Assembly: GCA_905221605.1 (NCBI GenBank)
Contig: CAJNDS010000125.1
Span: forward strand, 494,196 to 558,195
Source of the DNA: Symbiodinium natans
Lineage: Eukaryota; Sar; Dinophyceae; Suessiales; Symbiodiniaceae
DNA: 64,000 nt
Direction of reading: 5' to 3'
Position 1 is the first letter of the stretch; each line of letters starts with the position of its first letter. The position numbers and the translations under genes are program-made. This document shows positions 43,469 through 53,235 of this stretch, piece after piece. The notes under the pieces are model-generated. The model was not told the DNA's origin. It saw only the letters and a program-made list of their open reading frames with translations, and made no database searches.

Positions 43469-43857
43469 GTCTTTTTTTGGGTTTAGGGTTTAGGGTTTAG
43501 GGTTTAGGGTTTAGGGTTTAGGGTCTCGGGAACCTCAGCATCCTAGCTGACAGTGGGTTTTCGGTTCACGGCCTACTGCCAGATCCCGAACGGGAGCCGC
43601 AGCGTGCCACAGGAGAGGGAGTGTGCAGCTCTGCTTTGGCGGAGGGCAGCAAAAGGCTCTGAGACTGAGACCTCGGGGATAGTGTTTACCCTAAACCCTA
43701 AACCCTAAACCCTAAACCCTAAACCCTAAACCCTAAACCCTAAACCCTAAACCCTAAATTTAAGAGCCTCCGGCTCAAGCCGCCGACCCTGCTGGAGCAT
43801 AGTTGAGAGGTCTAAACCCGCTCGCATGGTTCGAAGATCATCCCAGCCTGCTCGGCA

Positions 43858-44075
43858 GGGGGGTGGGGGGGGGGGTGGGGGGAGGGGGGGTGGGGGGGGG
43901 GGGGGTTGGGGGGGGGTTGGGGGGGGTGGGGGGGGGGGGGGGAAGGGCTGGGGGGGGGGGGGGATTTTGCTGAGGGCGCCCCTACCCCCCTGTGCTGAAC
44001 CGCCTGTTTACGCTGTGCGGGTGGCGCGGTCCTCCACGAAAAAATTGTGCACCGACCCCCCCCCACCCCCCCGCG
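43858..44075. repeat. Poly-G-rich tract followed by a poly-C tract
   Basis: GGGGGTGGGGGGG units (43,858-43,965), then CCCCCCCCCACCCCCCCG (44,057-44,075). The two could pair, and the G tract alone could form quadruplexes. Gly-rich and Pro-rich frames are artefacts. Confidence 0.85.
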
Positions 44076-44152
44076 TTTTGGGGGGTAAAGGAGGGAAAAG
44101 AGGGAGGTTTTCACCTCCTTTTCCCATCCAACACGCCGCCAGGGTCGGCGGA

Positions 44153-44255
44153 CCCTAAACCCTAAACCCTAAACCCTAAACCCTAAACCCTAAACCCTAA
44201 ACCCTAAACCCTAAACCCTAAACCCTAAACCCTAAACCCTAAACCCTAAACCTAA
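44153..44255. repeat. (CCCTAAA)n array
   Basis: Perfect heptamers, about 100 bp. Confidence 0.97.
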
Positions 44256-44324
44256 ACCCCTGTTTGAGCCCCTAAACCTTGAACTACGCTGGCCACCTTG
44301 AGAACGTTCTACATGTTTCCTTAG

Positions 44325-44369
44325 GGATGCTATAAGGTGCAGGCTCTTTCTCCCTGCTTTGTGCCCAGG
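44325..44369 (+). CDS. Short exon candidate (45 bp)
   Basis: Between TTTCCTTAG and CCAG|G-GTTTAGGG. Reads GCYKVQALSPCFVP. Supported by flanking architecture only. Confidence 0.38.
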
Positions 44370-44475
44370 GTTTAGGGTTTAGGGTTTAGGGTTTAGGGTT
44401 TAGGGTTTAGGGTTTAGGGTTTAGGGTTTAGGGTTTAGGGATTAGGGTTGGGATGTTGGCTGAGGGATTGTGGAT

Positions 44476-44573
44476 GGGATGTGCCCACTTATACTAACGG
44501 TCTTTAATAGGGGTTCTTATAGGGGGGTGCTGCAATCCGGATTAAGGACTGTTAGTATAAGGGGGAACATCCC
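44476..44573. mobile_element. Fold-back element, family A, copy 2
   Basis: Left GGGATGTGCCCACTTATACT then AACGGTCTTTAAT is the inverse of right ATTAAGGACTGTTAGTATAA then GGGGGAACATCCC. About 98 bp, nearly all hairpin. Confidence 0.7.
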
Positions 44574-44839
44574 AAGAGTAGGGTTTGGATTTAGGGCATT
44601 ATGTGCACGTTTTGGTTTTCACCGTGGTAAAAGAATGATCGTGGAGGAGTAACCAAGCAAGGGCCCATGCTGTTATGGATCCAGCTCCCACGTCTCCCAG
44701 TTGCCTCTTCGATGTTTTGACACCCTAAACCCTAAACCCTAAACCCTAAACCCTAAACCCTAAACCCTAAACCCTCGACCCATTCTGTTCAGGGCACCCA
44801 GCAAGGAGCCACGTGGGGTTTCCGAAGTTCGGGGCCCCT

Positions 44840-44905
44840 TATTCGGCTCCTGATTAGAAGGGAATCCTACTGTTTTGGGGACTCTATTCGGGGTCCCCTG
44901 TTTTC
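44840..44905 (+). mobile_element. Dispersed repeat family D, copy 2
   Basis: CTTATTCGGCTCCTGATTAG then AAGGGAATCCTACTGTTTTGG matches 48,405-48,470 and, inverted, 4,675-4,740. Confidence 0.4.
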
Positions 44906-45211
44906 GTAAACTCCCATATCGTGAGCTTCTTGAAGTTTAGAACTTCGGGTTTCGAGCTTTGCTCGCGGATGCTTGGGGTGAGTGAACATAGGAGGCACCT
45001 CAACGGCTAAGCCCGAGCCGGACGTGCGAAGCCCAAGCCCAAAAACCAAAAAAAACCTATATCCCTAAACCCTAAATCCCTAAATGCCTAAACCCAAAAC
45101 CCTAAATTCCTAAACCCCAGATCCCTAAACCCCTGAATCCCTAAACCCCAGAATCCCTAAACACCCAAAGGCAAAAACAACCCTCCGATTGTATCTTGGT
45201 CGGCTTACCAG

Positions 45212-45274
45212 TTCCCTGGGCGGCCATTTTTGAAAACCCCCGCCATCACGAACGATGGCATTGAGGAGCTGGGG
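45212..45274 (+). CDS. Exon of an unknown protein
   Basis: Between CGGCTTACCAG and CTGGG|GGTTTAGGG. 21 codons, FPGRPFLKTPAITND then GIEELG. The last 19 bp are repeated almost exactly (17 of 19) at 45,341-45,359, there followed by a perfect GTGAGC donor. The TTTAGGG run lies between the two copies. Confidence 0.55.
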
Positions 45275-45340
45275 GTTTAGGGTTGAGGGTTGAGGGTTTA
45301 GGGTCTAGGGTCTAGGGTCTAGGGTTTATTTAGGGTTTAG

Positions 45341-45359
45341 GATGGCGCTGAGGAGCTGG
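45341..45359 (+). repeat. Duplicate of the exon 3' end (19 bp)
   Basis: GATGGCGCTGAGGAGCTGG versus GATGGCATTGAGGAGCTGG at 45,254. Preceded by TTTAG, which could act as an acceptor, and followed by GTGAGC. Confidence 0.7.
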
Positions 45360-46095
45360 TGAGCCCCAGAAGAGTTTGTGTGCTTTCGGGGGCTTGCGCG
45401 AGGGGAATGTTCAGGGTCAAGACCCCAAGACCCTAAACCCTAGCCCTAAACCCTAAACCCTAAACCCCAAACCCCAAACCCCAAACCCGAAACCCTAAAC
45501 CCTAAACTCTACACCCTACACCCTACACCCTAGGGCCTGCCGTAGGGTTTCGGGTGGAGGTTTTGGTTTTGGGAGGTAGTCGCTGTATGGGCTTGGGAGT
45601 TTAGGGGCTTTGGGGGCTTGGGCGTGCTTGAGGGTTTCGAGCGGCTTAGAGCGGATAACGGTTGAGGGTGTTAAGTTTCCAGGGTCAGGGTTTTGGGTGT
45701 AGGGTTTAGGCTTAAGGTTTCCAGGGTTTAGGGCTTCCGGGGTGTAGGGTTTCCGGGTTGTGGGGGCTGTCGCTTGGCTAAGACAGCATCGGTTCCTCAA
45801 CCAAAACCTCTTTCAACCCAATGTTTGGGGTTCAGTGATTGGGGATTAGGGTTAGAAGTTCGCGTCTGAAAAGTACACTCGAAACTTCGAACCCCCAAGC
45901 CCAATCCCCAAACCCCCAGAGAAGACGGAAACGTAGAATTGGAAGACGTGGTGTCGAGCTCATGTTATGCTTATGGTCTTTATTGTTTTATGATATTTTT
46001 TTAATATCAGCATCATTTTTGTTGTGTTTCTTATGTCTGTATTTTATCGTTTCTGTGTTTTCATTTTAATAATATGGGAACTATTATCATTATTC

Positions 46096-46131
<36 letters not shown>

Positions 46132-46423
46132 GTATACATATACATATGTTTATTATTTTTTTTTTCGGGGGGGGTTGGGTGGGGGTGGGGGGGGGTAGGG
46201 TTAGCCCCTTTTAAGCCACAAAAGGTACCCTATTTTATACCTGGGTCTCTCTTAGGCCTCCTCAATAGAAATTTCAGTACCTCCTATGATAATCCTTTGT
46301 GAGGGACTGAAAGTATACTGGGGAAGATCCTAACCCTAAACCCTAAACCCCTAGATTTGATATCTCAAACCCTGATGCTGATTTTCACCCGGAGACTTGA
46401 AGCCTAAACCCTAAACCCGAACC

Positions 46424-46524
46424 CTAAACCCTAAACCCTAAACCCTAAACCCTAAACCCTAAACCCTAAACCCTAAACCCTAAACCCTAAACCCTAAACC
46501 CTAAACCCTAAACCCTAAACCCTA
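46424..46524. repeat. (CCCTAAA)n array
   Basis: Perfect heptamers, about 100 bp. Confidence 0.97.
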
Positions 46525-46539
46525 AGCCTTGTCGAACAG

Positions 46540-46590
46540 AGGAGTCGACGATCTGCACCGCTGCTGGCGCGCAGGGCGTTGGGGGGAGCG
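46540..46590 (+). CDS. Exon candidate (51 bp)
   Basis: Between GTCGAACAG and AGCG|GTTAGG. Reads GVDDLHRCWRAGRWG then ER. CCCTAAA upstream. Confidence 0.42.
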
Positions 46591-46746
46591 GTTAGGGTGT
46601 GAACCCTAAACCCTAAACCCTAAGCCCCAAACCCTAAACTTAAACCCCAAACCCCAAACCCCAAACCCTACACCCTACACCCTAAACCCTAAGCAAGCTC
46701 GTTTTTCCTTAAGGGGTTTTGGGCCCAAAAACCATCTGTAACGCAG

Positions 46747-46796
46747 CAAGAATGTGGGGATCATTTTTTGAGCCTACAGGGCAGCGCCAGCTACTG
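46747..46796 (+). CDS. Exon candidate (50 bp)
   Basis: Between GTAACGCAG and TACTG|GTTTAG. Reads QECGDHFLSLQGSAS then Y. Confidence 0.42.
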
Positions 46797-46866
46797 GTTT
46801 AGTGCCCTAAACCCTAAACCCTAAACCCTAAACCCTAAACCCTAAACCCTAAGCTCTACAAACAAG

Positions 46867-46916
46867 AACTCCTGCCATGCCTATGCCCAGCAGCAGGACA
46901 CTGGGCAAGCTACATG
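46867..46916 (+). CDS. Exon candidate (50 bp)
   Basis: Between TACAAACAAG and ACATG|GTTTGT. Reads NSCHAYAQQQDTGQA then T. Does not join in phase with 46,747 as drawn, so one boundary is off or the two belong to alternative chains. Confidence 0.38.
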
Positions 46917-47036
46917 GTTTGTAGTAAGACAGCCCCAAAACAAAAGGCCTAAGCCCTAAACCCTAAACCCCAAACCCTAAACCCTAAACCCTAAACCTTC
47001 GACCCTTAACGTCCTAAACCTTCAGCTAGCACCCAG

Positions 47037-47111
47037 AGTAGGCCCTTCTTCCCTGCTGAAGTCCCATACCCGGACGACACGCACCACATGCAACCAGACC
47101 GAGTCATGGAG
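47037..47111 (+). CDS. Exon of an unknown protein
   Basis: 75 bp (25 codons, phase 0) between AGCACCCAG and GAG|GTGAGA, a consensus donor. Reads SRPFFPAEVPYPDDT then HHMQPDRVME. CCCTAAA upstream, TTTAGGG downstream. Confidence 0.62.
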
Positions 47112-47290
47112 GTGAGAGGAGCTTTAGGGTTTAGGGTTTGGGGTTTAGGGTTTAGGGTTTAGGGTTCAGGGTTCAGGGTTTAGGGTTTAGGGTTTAGGGT
47201 TTGGGGTATGCTGAGATCAGTGAAGGTGGTCCCCAGCAGTGAATCAGGGCGCCAGCAAGGCGTGAGGATCAAGGGCCTGAAGTTCTGAAG

Positions 47291-47381
47291 AAGAACCCGC
47301 CAACTCGACCCTTCGGGTTCCATACGATGCGCATCCTATGGCAGCTCTGGCCCATGGCTGGAAAGTGCTTGAGGACCGCAT
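47291..47381 (+). CDS. Exon candidate with a DAHPM motif
   Basis: After CTGAAG the frame reads EPANSTLRVPYDAHP then MAALAHGWKVLEDR, with a GTAGAG donor. YDAHPM recalls the citrate-synthase DAHPM signature, but the rest is too short to confirm. TTTAGGG on the left is atypical. Confidence 0.38.
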
Positions 47382-47429
47382 GTAGAGCGGCGATGTGCGC
47401 CCCCTTTTTTGGGGGGGCGAGTGAACCTT

Positions 47430-47532
47430 AAACCCTAAACCCTAAACCCTAAACCCTAAACCCTAAACCCTAAACCCTAAACCCTAAACCCTAAACCCTA
47501 AACCCTAAACCCTAAACCCTAAACCCTAAACC
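47430..47532. repeat. (CCCTAAA)n array
   Basis: Perfect heptamers before the exon at 47,544. Confidence 0.97.
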
Positions 47533-47543
47533 GCCACACGAAG

Positions 47544-47625
47544 GTGCCTGTTCGGATGAGGAAGTAACCTTGGTAAACGCACTCGAAGCTCTGAAGCTGA
47601 TCCTGTTACATCAAGCTGAGATAGG
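47544..47625 (+). CDS. Exon of an unknown protein
   Basis: Reads ACSDEEVTLVNALEA then LKLILLHQAEI, an amphipathic helix with strong coding character. Acceptor CACGAAG; donor AGG|GTTCCT. CCCTAAA immediately upstream. Confidence 0.55.
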
Positions 47626-47825
47626 GTTCCTTGGCTTTCTTCTGCCTGGCTCTTAGGGCTTTAGCTTTTTGTTGGGTTTTTGTAGAAACTACAAAAAGGA
47701 GCCTAGAAGTTAAACTTTTTGGAGGGGTTCAGAAGTCAGCCAAGGCTCCCTTTTTAACCCCTTTGAGCAGGGCACCCTTGTTTTTCCTGGTATACACCCC
47801 TCAGCCCCAAACCCGAAACCCTAAG

Positions 47826-47985
47826 CCCCCCCCTCCCCCCTCCCCCCCTCGCCCAGCCCCCCCCTCCCCCCTCCCCCCCTCGCCCGCCCCCTCCCCCCCC
47901 CCTCCCCACCCCCCCCCCCTCACAACCCCCCACCTCTCCCCCCCTCCCCACCCCTCCCCCTCCCCCCCTTCCCCCCCTCCAAGTG
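47826..47985. repeat. CCCCCTCCCC tract, about 160 bp
   Basis: C-rich degenerate repeat giving Pro/Ser and, on the other strand, Gly/Arg frames. Its G-rich complement is quadruplex-prone. Confidence 0.9.
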
Positions 47986-48242
47986 TAGCCCTAAACCATA
48001 AACCCCCTCCCGCCGCCCTGTAAGTAACTTCAGTCAGAGGTCGAAGCCACGCCCAGCGCCCTAAGCTCTAAACCCTGCACTCTGACCTCTGCTCCCAGTT
48101 TACGGCTTTTCGGGTTTAGGATTTAGGGTTTAGGGTTTAGGGATTAGGGTTTAGGGATTAGGGTTTAGGGTGTAGGGTGTAGGGTTTAGGGTTTAGGGTT
48201 TAGGGTTCAGGGCTCAGCAACCTCAACCCTGACCCGCGCAGG

Positions 48243-48338
48243 CCGGGCTTTTGATCTTGGCCCTGCTGTCGGTGACGACCTGCTTTGCAGCCGGGCACTT
48301 TGGACGCTCGACCGGTGGAAGGGGGCTTCTCTGAGAAG
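48243..48338 (+). CDS. Exon candidate(s): hydrophobic then polar
   Basis: After CGCGCAG one frame reads AGLLILALLSVTTCF then AAGHFGRST (membrane-like). From 48,291, after TTTGCAG, a second reads PGTLDARPVEGGFSE then K, ending at GTATGG. Either one exon ends at an internal GTGGAA, or the real exon is 48,291-48,338. Confidence 0.45.
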
Positions 48339-48404
48339 GTATGGGGTTTAGGGTTTAGGGTTTGGGTTTGGGGTTTGGGGTTTAGGGTTGTGGGTTTCCG
48401 GTAT

Positions 48405-48470
48405 AAGGGGGGGGGGTATCTTATAGGGGTCCTATTCTAAGGGAACCCTACGATTTGGGGCTTATTTTTG
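48405..48470 (+). mobile_element. Dispersed repeat family D, copy 3
   Basis: TATCTTATAGGGGTCCTATT then CTAAGGGAACCCTACGATTT matches 44,840 and inverted 4,675. Confidence 0.4.
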
Positions 48471-48714
48471 GTTTTGGTACCCAAATGGATCTGGCTAGGA
48501 GTGCTGGGAATCAGGGTTTTGGGTTTGGGTTCTTGGGCTTTAGGGGCACGAACCACCCTAAGGTCTAAAGCGCTAAACCTCCAAACCCTAAGCCCTAACC
48601 CGAGGGTTCTGGGGTTCAGGGCTTCTAAGGCCCTAAACCCTCAACCCTAAACCCTCGTAGAATCTGGACCCCCCCAAACCCTATTCCAATGATTCAGGCC
48701 CCTACATATATGAA

Positions 48715-48836
48715 CCCTAAACCCTAAACCCTAAACCCTAAACCCTAATCCCTAAACCCTAAACCCTAAACCCTAAACCCTAAACCCTAAACCCTAAACC
48801 CTAAACCCTAAACCCTAAACCCTAAACCCTAAACCC
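48715..48836. repeat. (CCCTAAA)n array
   Basis: Perfect except one CCCTAAT unit. Marks the left border of the heptamer-free island. Confidence 0.97.
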
Positions 48837-49014
48837 TGGGAATCCAAGCCCGTTTAGGAAACCGCCTTTGCCGCTAGTTGGTTTTGGTGCCCCTAACGCC
48901 TATTTGGGGGCGATGATGCGCACCTCTAGCGCCCAAAGATGTGTAGATGATGACCGCAAAGGAAAGAAGAGCTGAGACTTCAGCTCTGTGGTCCACAATG
49001 AAAAGAGCATGCAT

Positions 49015-49175
49015 TCATTCACATTTGACGATGTGTCTATCTATGTCGTGCCGACCCTGGTCCCAACAGACATGATACTCATCGCACAAAAAGCTTTGGA
49101 TGTTCGCGACCACCTGTTGCCTGATGCTTGCCATGGGTTTGGATGACAATTGCAGTCCCACATGATGCCCTCCAG
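49015..49175 (-). CDS. Minus-strand terminal exon of an unknown protein
   Basis: On - a pyrimidine-rich TTTTTTTTGTTCGCAATTTT then GCAG precedes the frame. Reads GGHHVGLQLSSKPMA, SIRQQVVANIQSFLC, DEYHVCWDQGRHDID, RHIVKCE, TGA. Protein-like throughout; no family recognised. Confidence 0.52.
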
Positions 49176-49831
49176 CTGCAAAATTGCGAACAAAAAAAAC
49201 ACTGCTAGTTGGGAAGCTGCTTTCTGGACCAAATAGATTCTGGGCTCAATCTGAAGATCTACATCCATCAAATAAGGATCACTTGCAGGTACTTGCATCA
49301 TGAAGCGTGCTTTGAGGGAACGTCTTGGCCTCACGTAGGGTGGACAGCCCAAGCTATCGCGTGTGTCTGTGTGCCAGCATTTTTGGCGTGCTCACGTTGC
49401 TGTCGAACTTGCTGTAATGACATACGATGATTGTGGCGATCGCCTGTTCCAAGGAGCACTAGTGATCACACCACCGTGTTCGTGATTCACGCTCATGTGG
49501 GGCCTAATTGTGGTCTAGTTTTTTGCACAGGTGTTTCGGCCTTATAAGGGAAAACGGCCGTGAAAGGGCGTGAATCACGCGTGAAAACTGCGTGAAAACA
49601 GGTTTTTTCGCGTGAAAGCAGGTTTTTTCGCGTGAACGCCCGTTTCGGGATTTGCCTGTTTTCACGACATCCTCTATCAGTAAAATCACACCAAAACAGA
49701 CGTGAATCACACGTCAGTCTTGCGTGCACGTGCTTAGTCATGCAACAAGACTTTATGTTCTGCTGCTTGGCCGCAGACGTTTTTGCAGTGGCGCTACAAG
49801 CTTGACTCGTTTTTATGGGCTGGCTGACGCT

Positions 49832-49948
49832 ATGCCTGCCTCTTTGGGCAAAGATGCCGAAGCTGCTCTTGCCAGGGCTGCAAAGATGACTCAGAAGCAG
49901 GCTTGGCTAGATTTCGCTGAAACCATTGTGTTGTCCTATTGTGAGTTG
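49832..49948 (+). CDS. Exon 1 of a two-exon gene in the island
   Basis: ATG at 49,832 (or upstream in frame: RFYGLADA). Reads MPASLGKDAEAALAR, AAKMTQKQAWLDFAE, TIVLSYCEL, then donor GTGAAT. 39 codons, ends in phase 0 and joins to 50,017 across a 68-bp GT-AG intron. Unknown product. Confidence 0.5.
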
Positions 49949-50016
49949 GTGAATATGCAGAGGCCTCACAGGTACCCTGTCTTTTGTGCTTATTTGTCGT
50001 CACTTTTCTCGGGAAG

Positions 50017-50202
50017 GCTCCGGGCACTGAAATTGAAGATGAGCAAGAGCCTGGGATTGCATGTCTGAAAAATGCCACGAATTTGATATCGAAACTTGTA
50101 TGGTCTCGATCTGATTTGGTATCTGAAGCACAACAAGACCGCAAGAAAACGAAGGCGCTGCAGTGGCCACTGATGGATCAGAAGCTTTGGCAGACTAAAT
50201 GA
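50017..50202 (+). CDS. Exon 2 (terminal) of the two-exon gene
   Basis: After CGGGAAG the frame runs APGTEIEDEQEPGIA, CLKNATNLISKLVWS, RSDLVSEAQQDRKKT, KALQWPLMDQKLWQT, K, TGA. Strongly protein-like. No heptamer repeats in its intron. Confidence 0.55.
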   Translation, partial: APGTEIEDEQEPGIACLKNATNLISKLVWSRSDLVSEAQQDRKKTKALQWPLMDQKLWQTK

Positions 50203-51163
50203 CACTTCTCCTCGGCAACATGTGCAAAGACCTCTCCAAACCTCAGGAAAAAGGAGTGCGTGAATCACCCTCGCCTGTTTCGGGAACCGCCTTTGCCTTA
50301 GAGCCTGTTTCTAAAACCGGTGTTTGACTTCTAGGGTAAACCCTAAACCCACCCCCCCCCCCCCCCCCCTAAACGTGGGTCTTCGACTCAAGGACTCACG
50401 ACGTCGACTCCAGCACGGCATGCGCAGGCCTTCCGTGAAACTTTTGTTTAGGGTTTAGGGTTTAGGGTTTAGGGTTTAGGGTTTAGGGTTTCCTCCAAAG
50501 CAAGCCACGAAGGAGCGCAGCTGCAGTCGGTTTGGGGTTTGTGCTCCTCAACCCTTGACTCTTAAACCTCTAGAGCCCCAAAGCCCTAACCCCCAAACCC
50601 TCAACTCCTCAACCCTAGCACCCAACCCCCCTGAACCCCGGAGCCCCTACACCTCTCAAAACTCAAAACGAGCCCCTACACCCCTCAAGACTCAAAACCC
50701 CTGAGCCCCGAACCCCTAATCTTCTCAAAGTCCGCCCTCAAGCCAGAACCCAAAACCCCTAAACCCACAACTCCTCAACTCTAAACCCTAACCCTAACTC
50801 TAACTCCCTACGCCCCTAAACCCTAAACCCCAAACCCTACAACCCTAAGCCCCTAAACCCTTACACCCCTAAACCCCCGAAACCCTAAACCCCAAACCCG
50901 AAACCCCTCCAAACCCTAGCCCAAAGCCCTAATGCCCTAATGCCCTAATGCCCTATGCCCTATGCCCTAAGCCCTAAGCCCTAAGCCCTAAGCCCTAAGC
51001 CCACCAAACCCACCGGTTTCGGAAAAAAGGGGTACCCTTGTCGGGGTTCCTTGAAACCTTCGGCCCTATACCCTAAACCCTAAACCCTAAACCCCAAGCC
51101 CCTAAAATCCTGAGGGGGTGGCCCCTGTTTTCGGAAGCCCCCCGTGGCAGGCACAGCTCACAG

Positions 51164-51203
51164 GAGCTCCATTGAATCTCCCAAGACCACAGAGGCTAGG
51201 AGG
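51164..51203 (+). CDS. Short exon candidate
   Basis: Between GCTCACAG and AGG|GTTGGG. Reads SSIESPKTTEARR. CCCTAAA upstream, TTTAGGG downstream. Confidence 0.38.
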
Positions 51204-51994
51204 GTTGGGAGCTTTAGGGTTTAGGGTTTGGGGTTTAGGGCTAGGGTTTAGAGTTTAGGGTTTAGGGTTGGGGGCTTTAGGGTTTAACAATATTTAAAGG
51301 AAAACTAATGATGTAAAAAATGAATGAAGTATAAAATAGATTGTAACATTTGCAATGAGGGTTTGGAGTTGAGGTGTTTAGGGTTCGGAGCTTAGAGCTT
51401 TGGGTTTGGAGTTTGGGTGGGGGTTAGGGGGTTTAGGGTTTAGAGTTCAGGGTTTCGGGTTTGGAGTTTAGTTCGGCTTTGGGGTTTGGGGTTTAGGGGG
51501 CCTTTTCTGTTAGCTTGTATGGGTTGTGGGGTTCTGGGTTTAGGCTTTAGGCTTTGGGTTGTAACCCTAAACCCTAAACCCTAGACCCTTGTTTTTATTA
51601 AAGCTTTTTTAATAAGTGTTATCTTAGGGAAGTACTTCGCCCAGTCTGCATCGGGAACCCTACGCTCCCTAACCTCGAAGCTCCTACACCTCCTCACGCC
51701 CTAGCTCCTACACCTCCTGAGCCCTAATCCCTACACCCCTGAAGCCAAGCTTTGCTCCTGCACAGAGCCCTTTGTGTGGTTTCAGGCCACTGGTGATTAT
51801 GCTTGAGGGCGTTTGGCGTGTTTGGGGCTGCTCTAAACCCCAAACACCCTAACCCCCAAACCCTAAACCCCAAACCCTCGATTTGGTGCTTACCCGGCTT
51901 ACGGGGGTAAGGGCGGCAAAGGCATCCAGGTTCCGAGTTAAAGTACGGCTGGGGGCAAGTGGCCCTCTCTGGACTCAGCTGTTCGAGTTCGCAG

Positions 51995-52115
51995 AAGAAG
52001 CCGCAAGGCGGAGTGCCCGCCAACGACATCAAACAAATCTTCTCCGGATGCGGGGGCTCTGCTCCCCCCATCAGTTGGGCAGACACCATGTTTGAACAGT
52101 CTACGCACCTTCCGG
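51995..52115 (+). CDS. Exon of an unknown protein (121 bp)
   Basis: Between GAGTTCGCAG and CCG|GTTCAGGG. Reads KKPQGGVPANDIKQI, FSGCGGSAPPISWAD, TMFEQSTHLP. A competing register (LFEFAEEAARRSARQ) would extend upstream across the acceptor. Confidence 0.48.
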
Positions 52116-52156
52116 GTTCAGGGTTTAGGGTTTCGGGTTAAGGGTTTAGGGTTTAG

Positions 52157-52270
52157 GGTCCTCCCCGGTTGGACAAATTGGATGTCGAGCTTCGAGTGCT
52201 TGCCGGGGCGCGTGCCGTGGGCCCGGTGCATGATGGGCTCTGGCCATCACAACATACACTAGGGTTCACC
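52157..52270 (+). CDS. Exon candidate, unknown
   Basis: Reads PPRLDKLDVELRVLA then GARAVGPVHDGLWPS to TAA, after TTTAG. High GC at third positions. It sits between TTTAGGG (left) and CCCTAGA (right), so the repeat-supplied AG may be the acceptor. Confidence 0.42.
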
Positions 52271-52309
52271 TAAACCCTAGACCATAAACCCGAGACCCTA
52301 GACCCTAGA

Positions 52310-52458
52310 CCCAGAGCCCAGACCCTAGACCCTAGACGCTAGATCCTAGACCCTAGACCCTAGATCCTGGACCCTGGACCCTGCACCCTCGACCCTCGAC
52401 CCTCGACCCTAGACCCTAGACCCTAGACCCTAGACTCTAGACCCTAGACCCTAGACCC
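52310..52458. repeat. CCCTAGA variant array
   Basis: Heptamers with AGA in place of AAA, about 20 units with occasional CCCTCGA. Locally homogenised variant. Confidence 0.9.
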
Positions 52459-52492
52459 TAACCCGAATCCCTCATTCCTGTTGCATCGATAG

Positions 52493-52607
52493 ATGTGTGT
52501 ATGAGGAAGTTCGGTTACCCTCCGAAAGAGATTTAGGCTTCAAAGGCCCCCCCCTCAGCCAGTCAGCGGTAGAGATACGCCAGGGCACTTTTGAGTGCAA
52601 AACCAAC
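52493..52607 (+). CDS. Exon of an unknown protein (115 bp)
   Basis: Between GCATCGATAG and AAC|GTCAGG. Reads CVYEEVRLPSERDLG, FKGPPLSQSAVEIRQ, GTFECKTN. Good composition. Could be upstream in the same gene as the TatA exons, but no join was verified. Confidence 0.5.
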
Positions 52608-53183
52608 GTCAGGAATTTGGGGGTTTAAGGTTTAGGCAAGCTTCCATGCAGCTAAGGTGTCCTTCAGAGCTGGTTAAAAGCATAGAACGGCCCTGTCATT
52701 CTTTCTTGTACGTGGGCTTAACTCAACTAAGCCCCCCCAAACCTGAAACACCCTAAGTAACTTTAAGCCCTAAAGAACCTTAAGAGCCCCAAAGACCCCA
52801 ACAGCTACAAGCCCTAAACCCCAAACCCTAAACCCCAACCTTACTCAGACCCTAAAGACCCCAACGCCTCATCACCACTGCCAGGACCGAGAGACCCTAA
52901 ACCCCACACCGTAAACCCTAAACCCCAGACCTGGAACCCCAAACCTGGAAAACCCTGAACCCTAAGCCCTAAACCCCGAAAACCCTAATCCCAAACCCCG
53001 AACCTCGAAACCCCCAAGCCCTAAGCCCTAAACCATGAACCCTGAACCCTGAACCCTAAACCCCTAAACCCTAAACCCCAAACCCCAAACCCCAAACCCC
53101 AAACCCCAAACCCCAAACCCTAAACCCTAAACCCTAAACCCTAAGCCCTAAACCCTAAACCCTAAACCCTAAACCCTAGCCAG

Positions 53184-53235
53184 GACAGTTACCACGCGAC
53201 ACCTCTTCGGCCTGGGCACATCCGAGTTGCTAGTG
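53184..53235 (+). CDS. tatA: TatA/Tha4-like exon 1: N-terminal FGLG..EL motif
   Basis: After TAGCCAG the frame reads TVTTRHLFGLGTSEL then LV, the TatA/Tha4 signature F-G-L-G-x-x-E-L at the start of the single membrane helix. The donor is read as GC (GTG|GCAGGG), because only then does the next exon continue the helix with the family spacing. TatA forms the pore of the twin-arginine translocase, here presumably of the thylakoid. Upstream targeting exons were not identified. Confidence 0.68.

Larger units (their letters stand above)
48849..50297. other. Heptamer-free island flanked by a 24-bp direct repeat
   Basis: CCCGTTTAGGAAACCGCCTT then TGCC (48,849-48,872) and CCTGTTTCGGGAACCGCCTT then TGCC (50,274-50,297) match at 21 of 24 positions. 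Between them are a - strand terminal exon, a + strand two-exon gene and several CGTGAATCACG-type sites (49,481, 49,569, 49,700, 50,259). It looks like an inserted gene segment. Confidence 0.5.

Noticed and set aside
43826-44158. Gly-rich and Pro-rich frames around 44 kb
   Set aside because: Translation of poly-G/poly-C tracts.
45839-46302. 76- and 92-codon frames rich in Phe/Leu/Tyr/Ile
   Set aside because: They run through T-rich and (AT)n sequence; the hydrophobicity is compositional.
47291-47381. Calling a citrate synthase gene from DAHPM
   Set aside because: A five-residue motif in one 91-bp island is not enough; kept only as an exon candidate.
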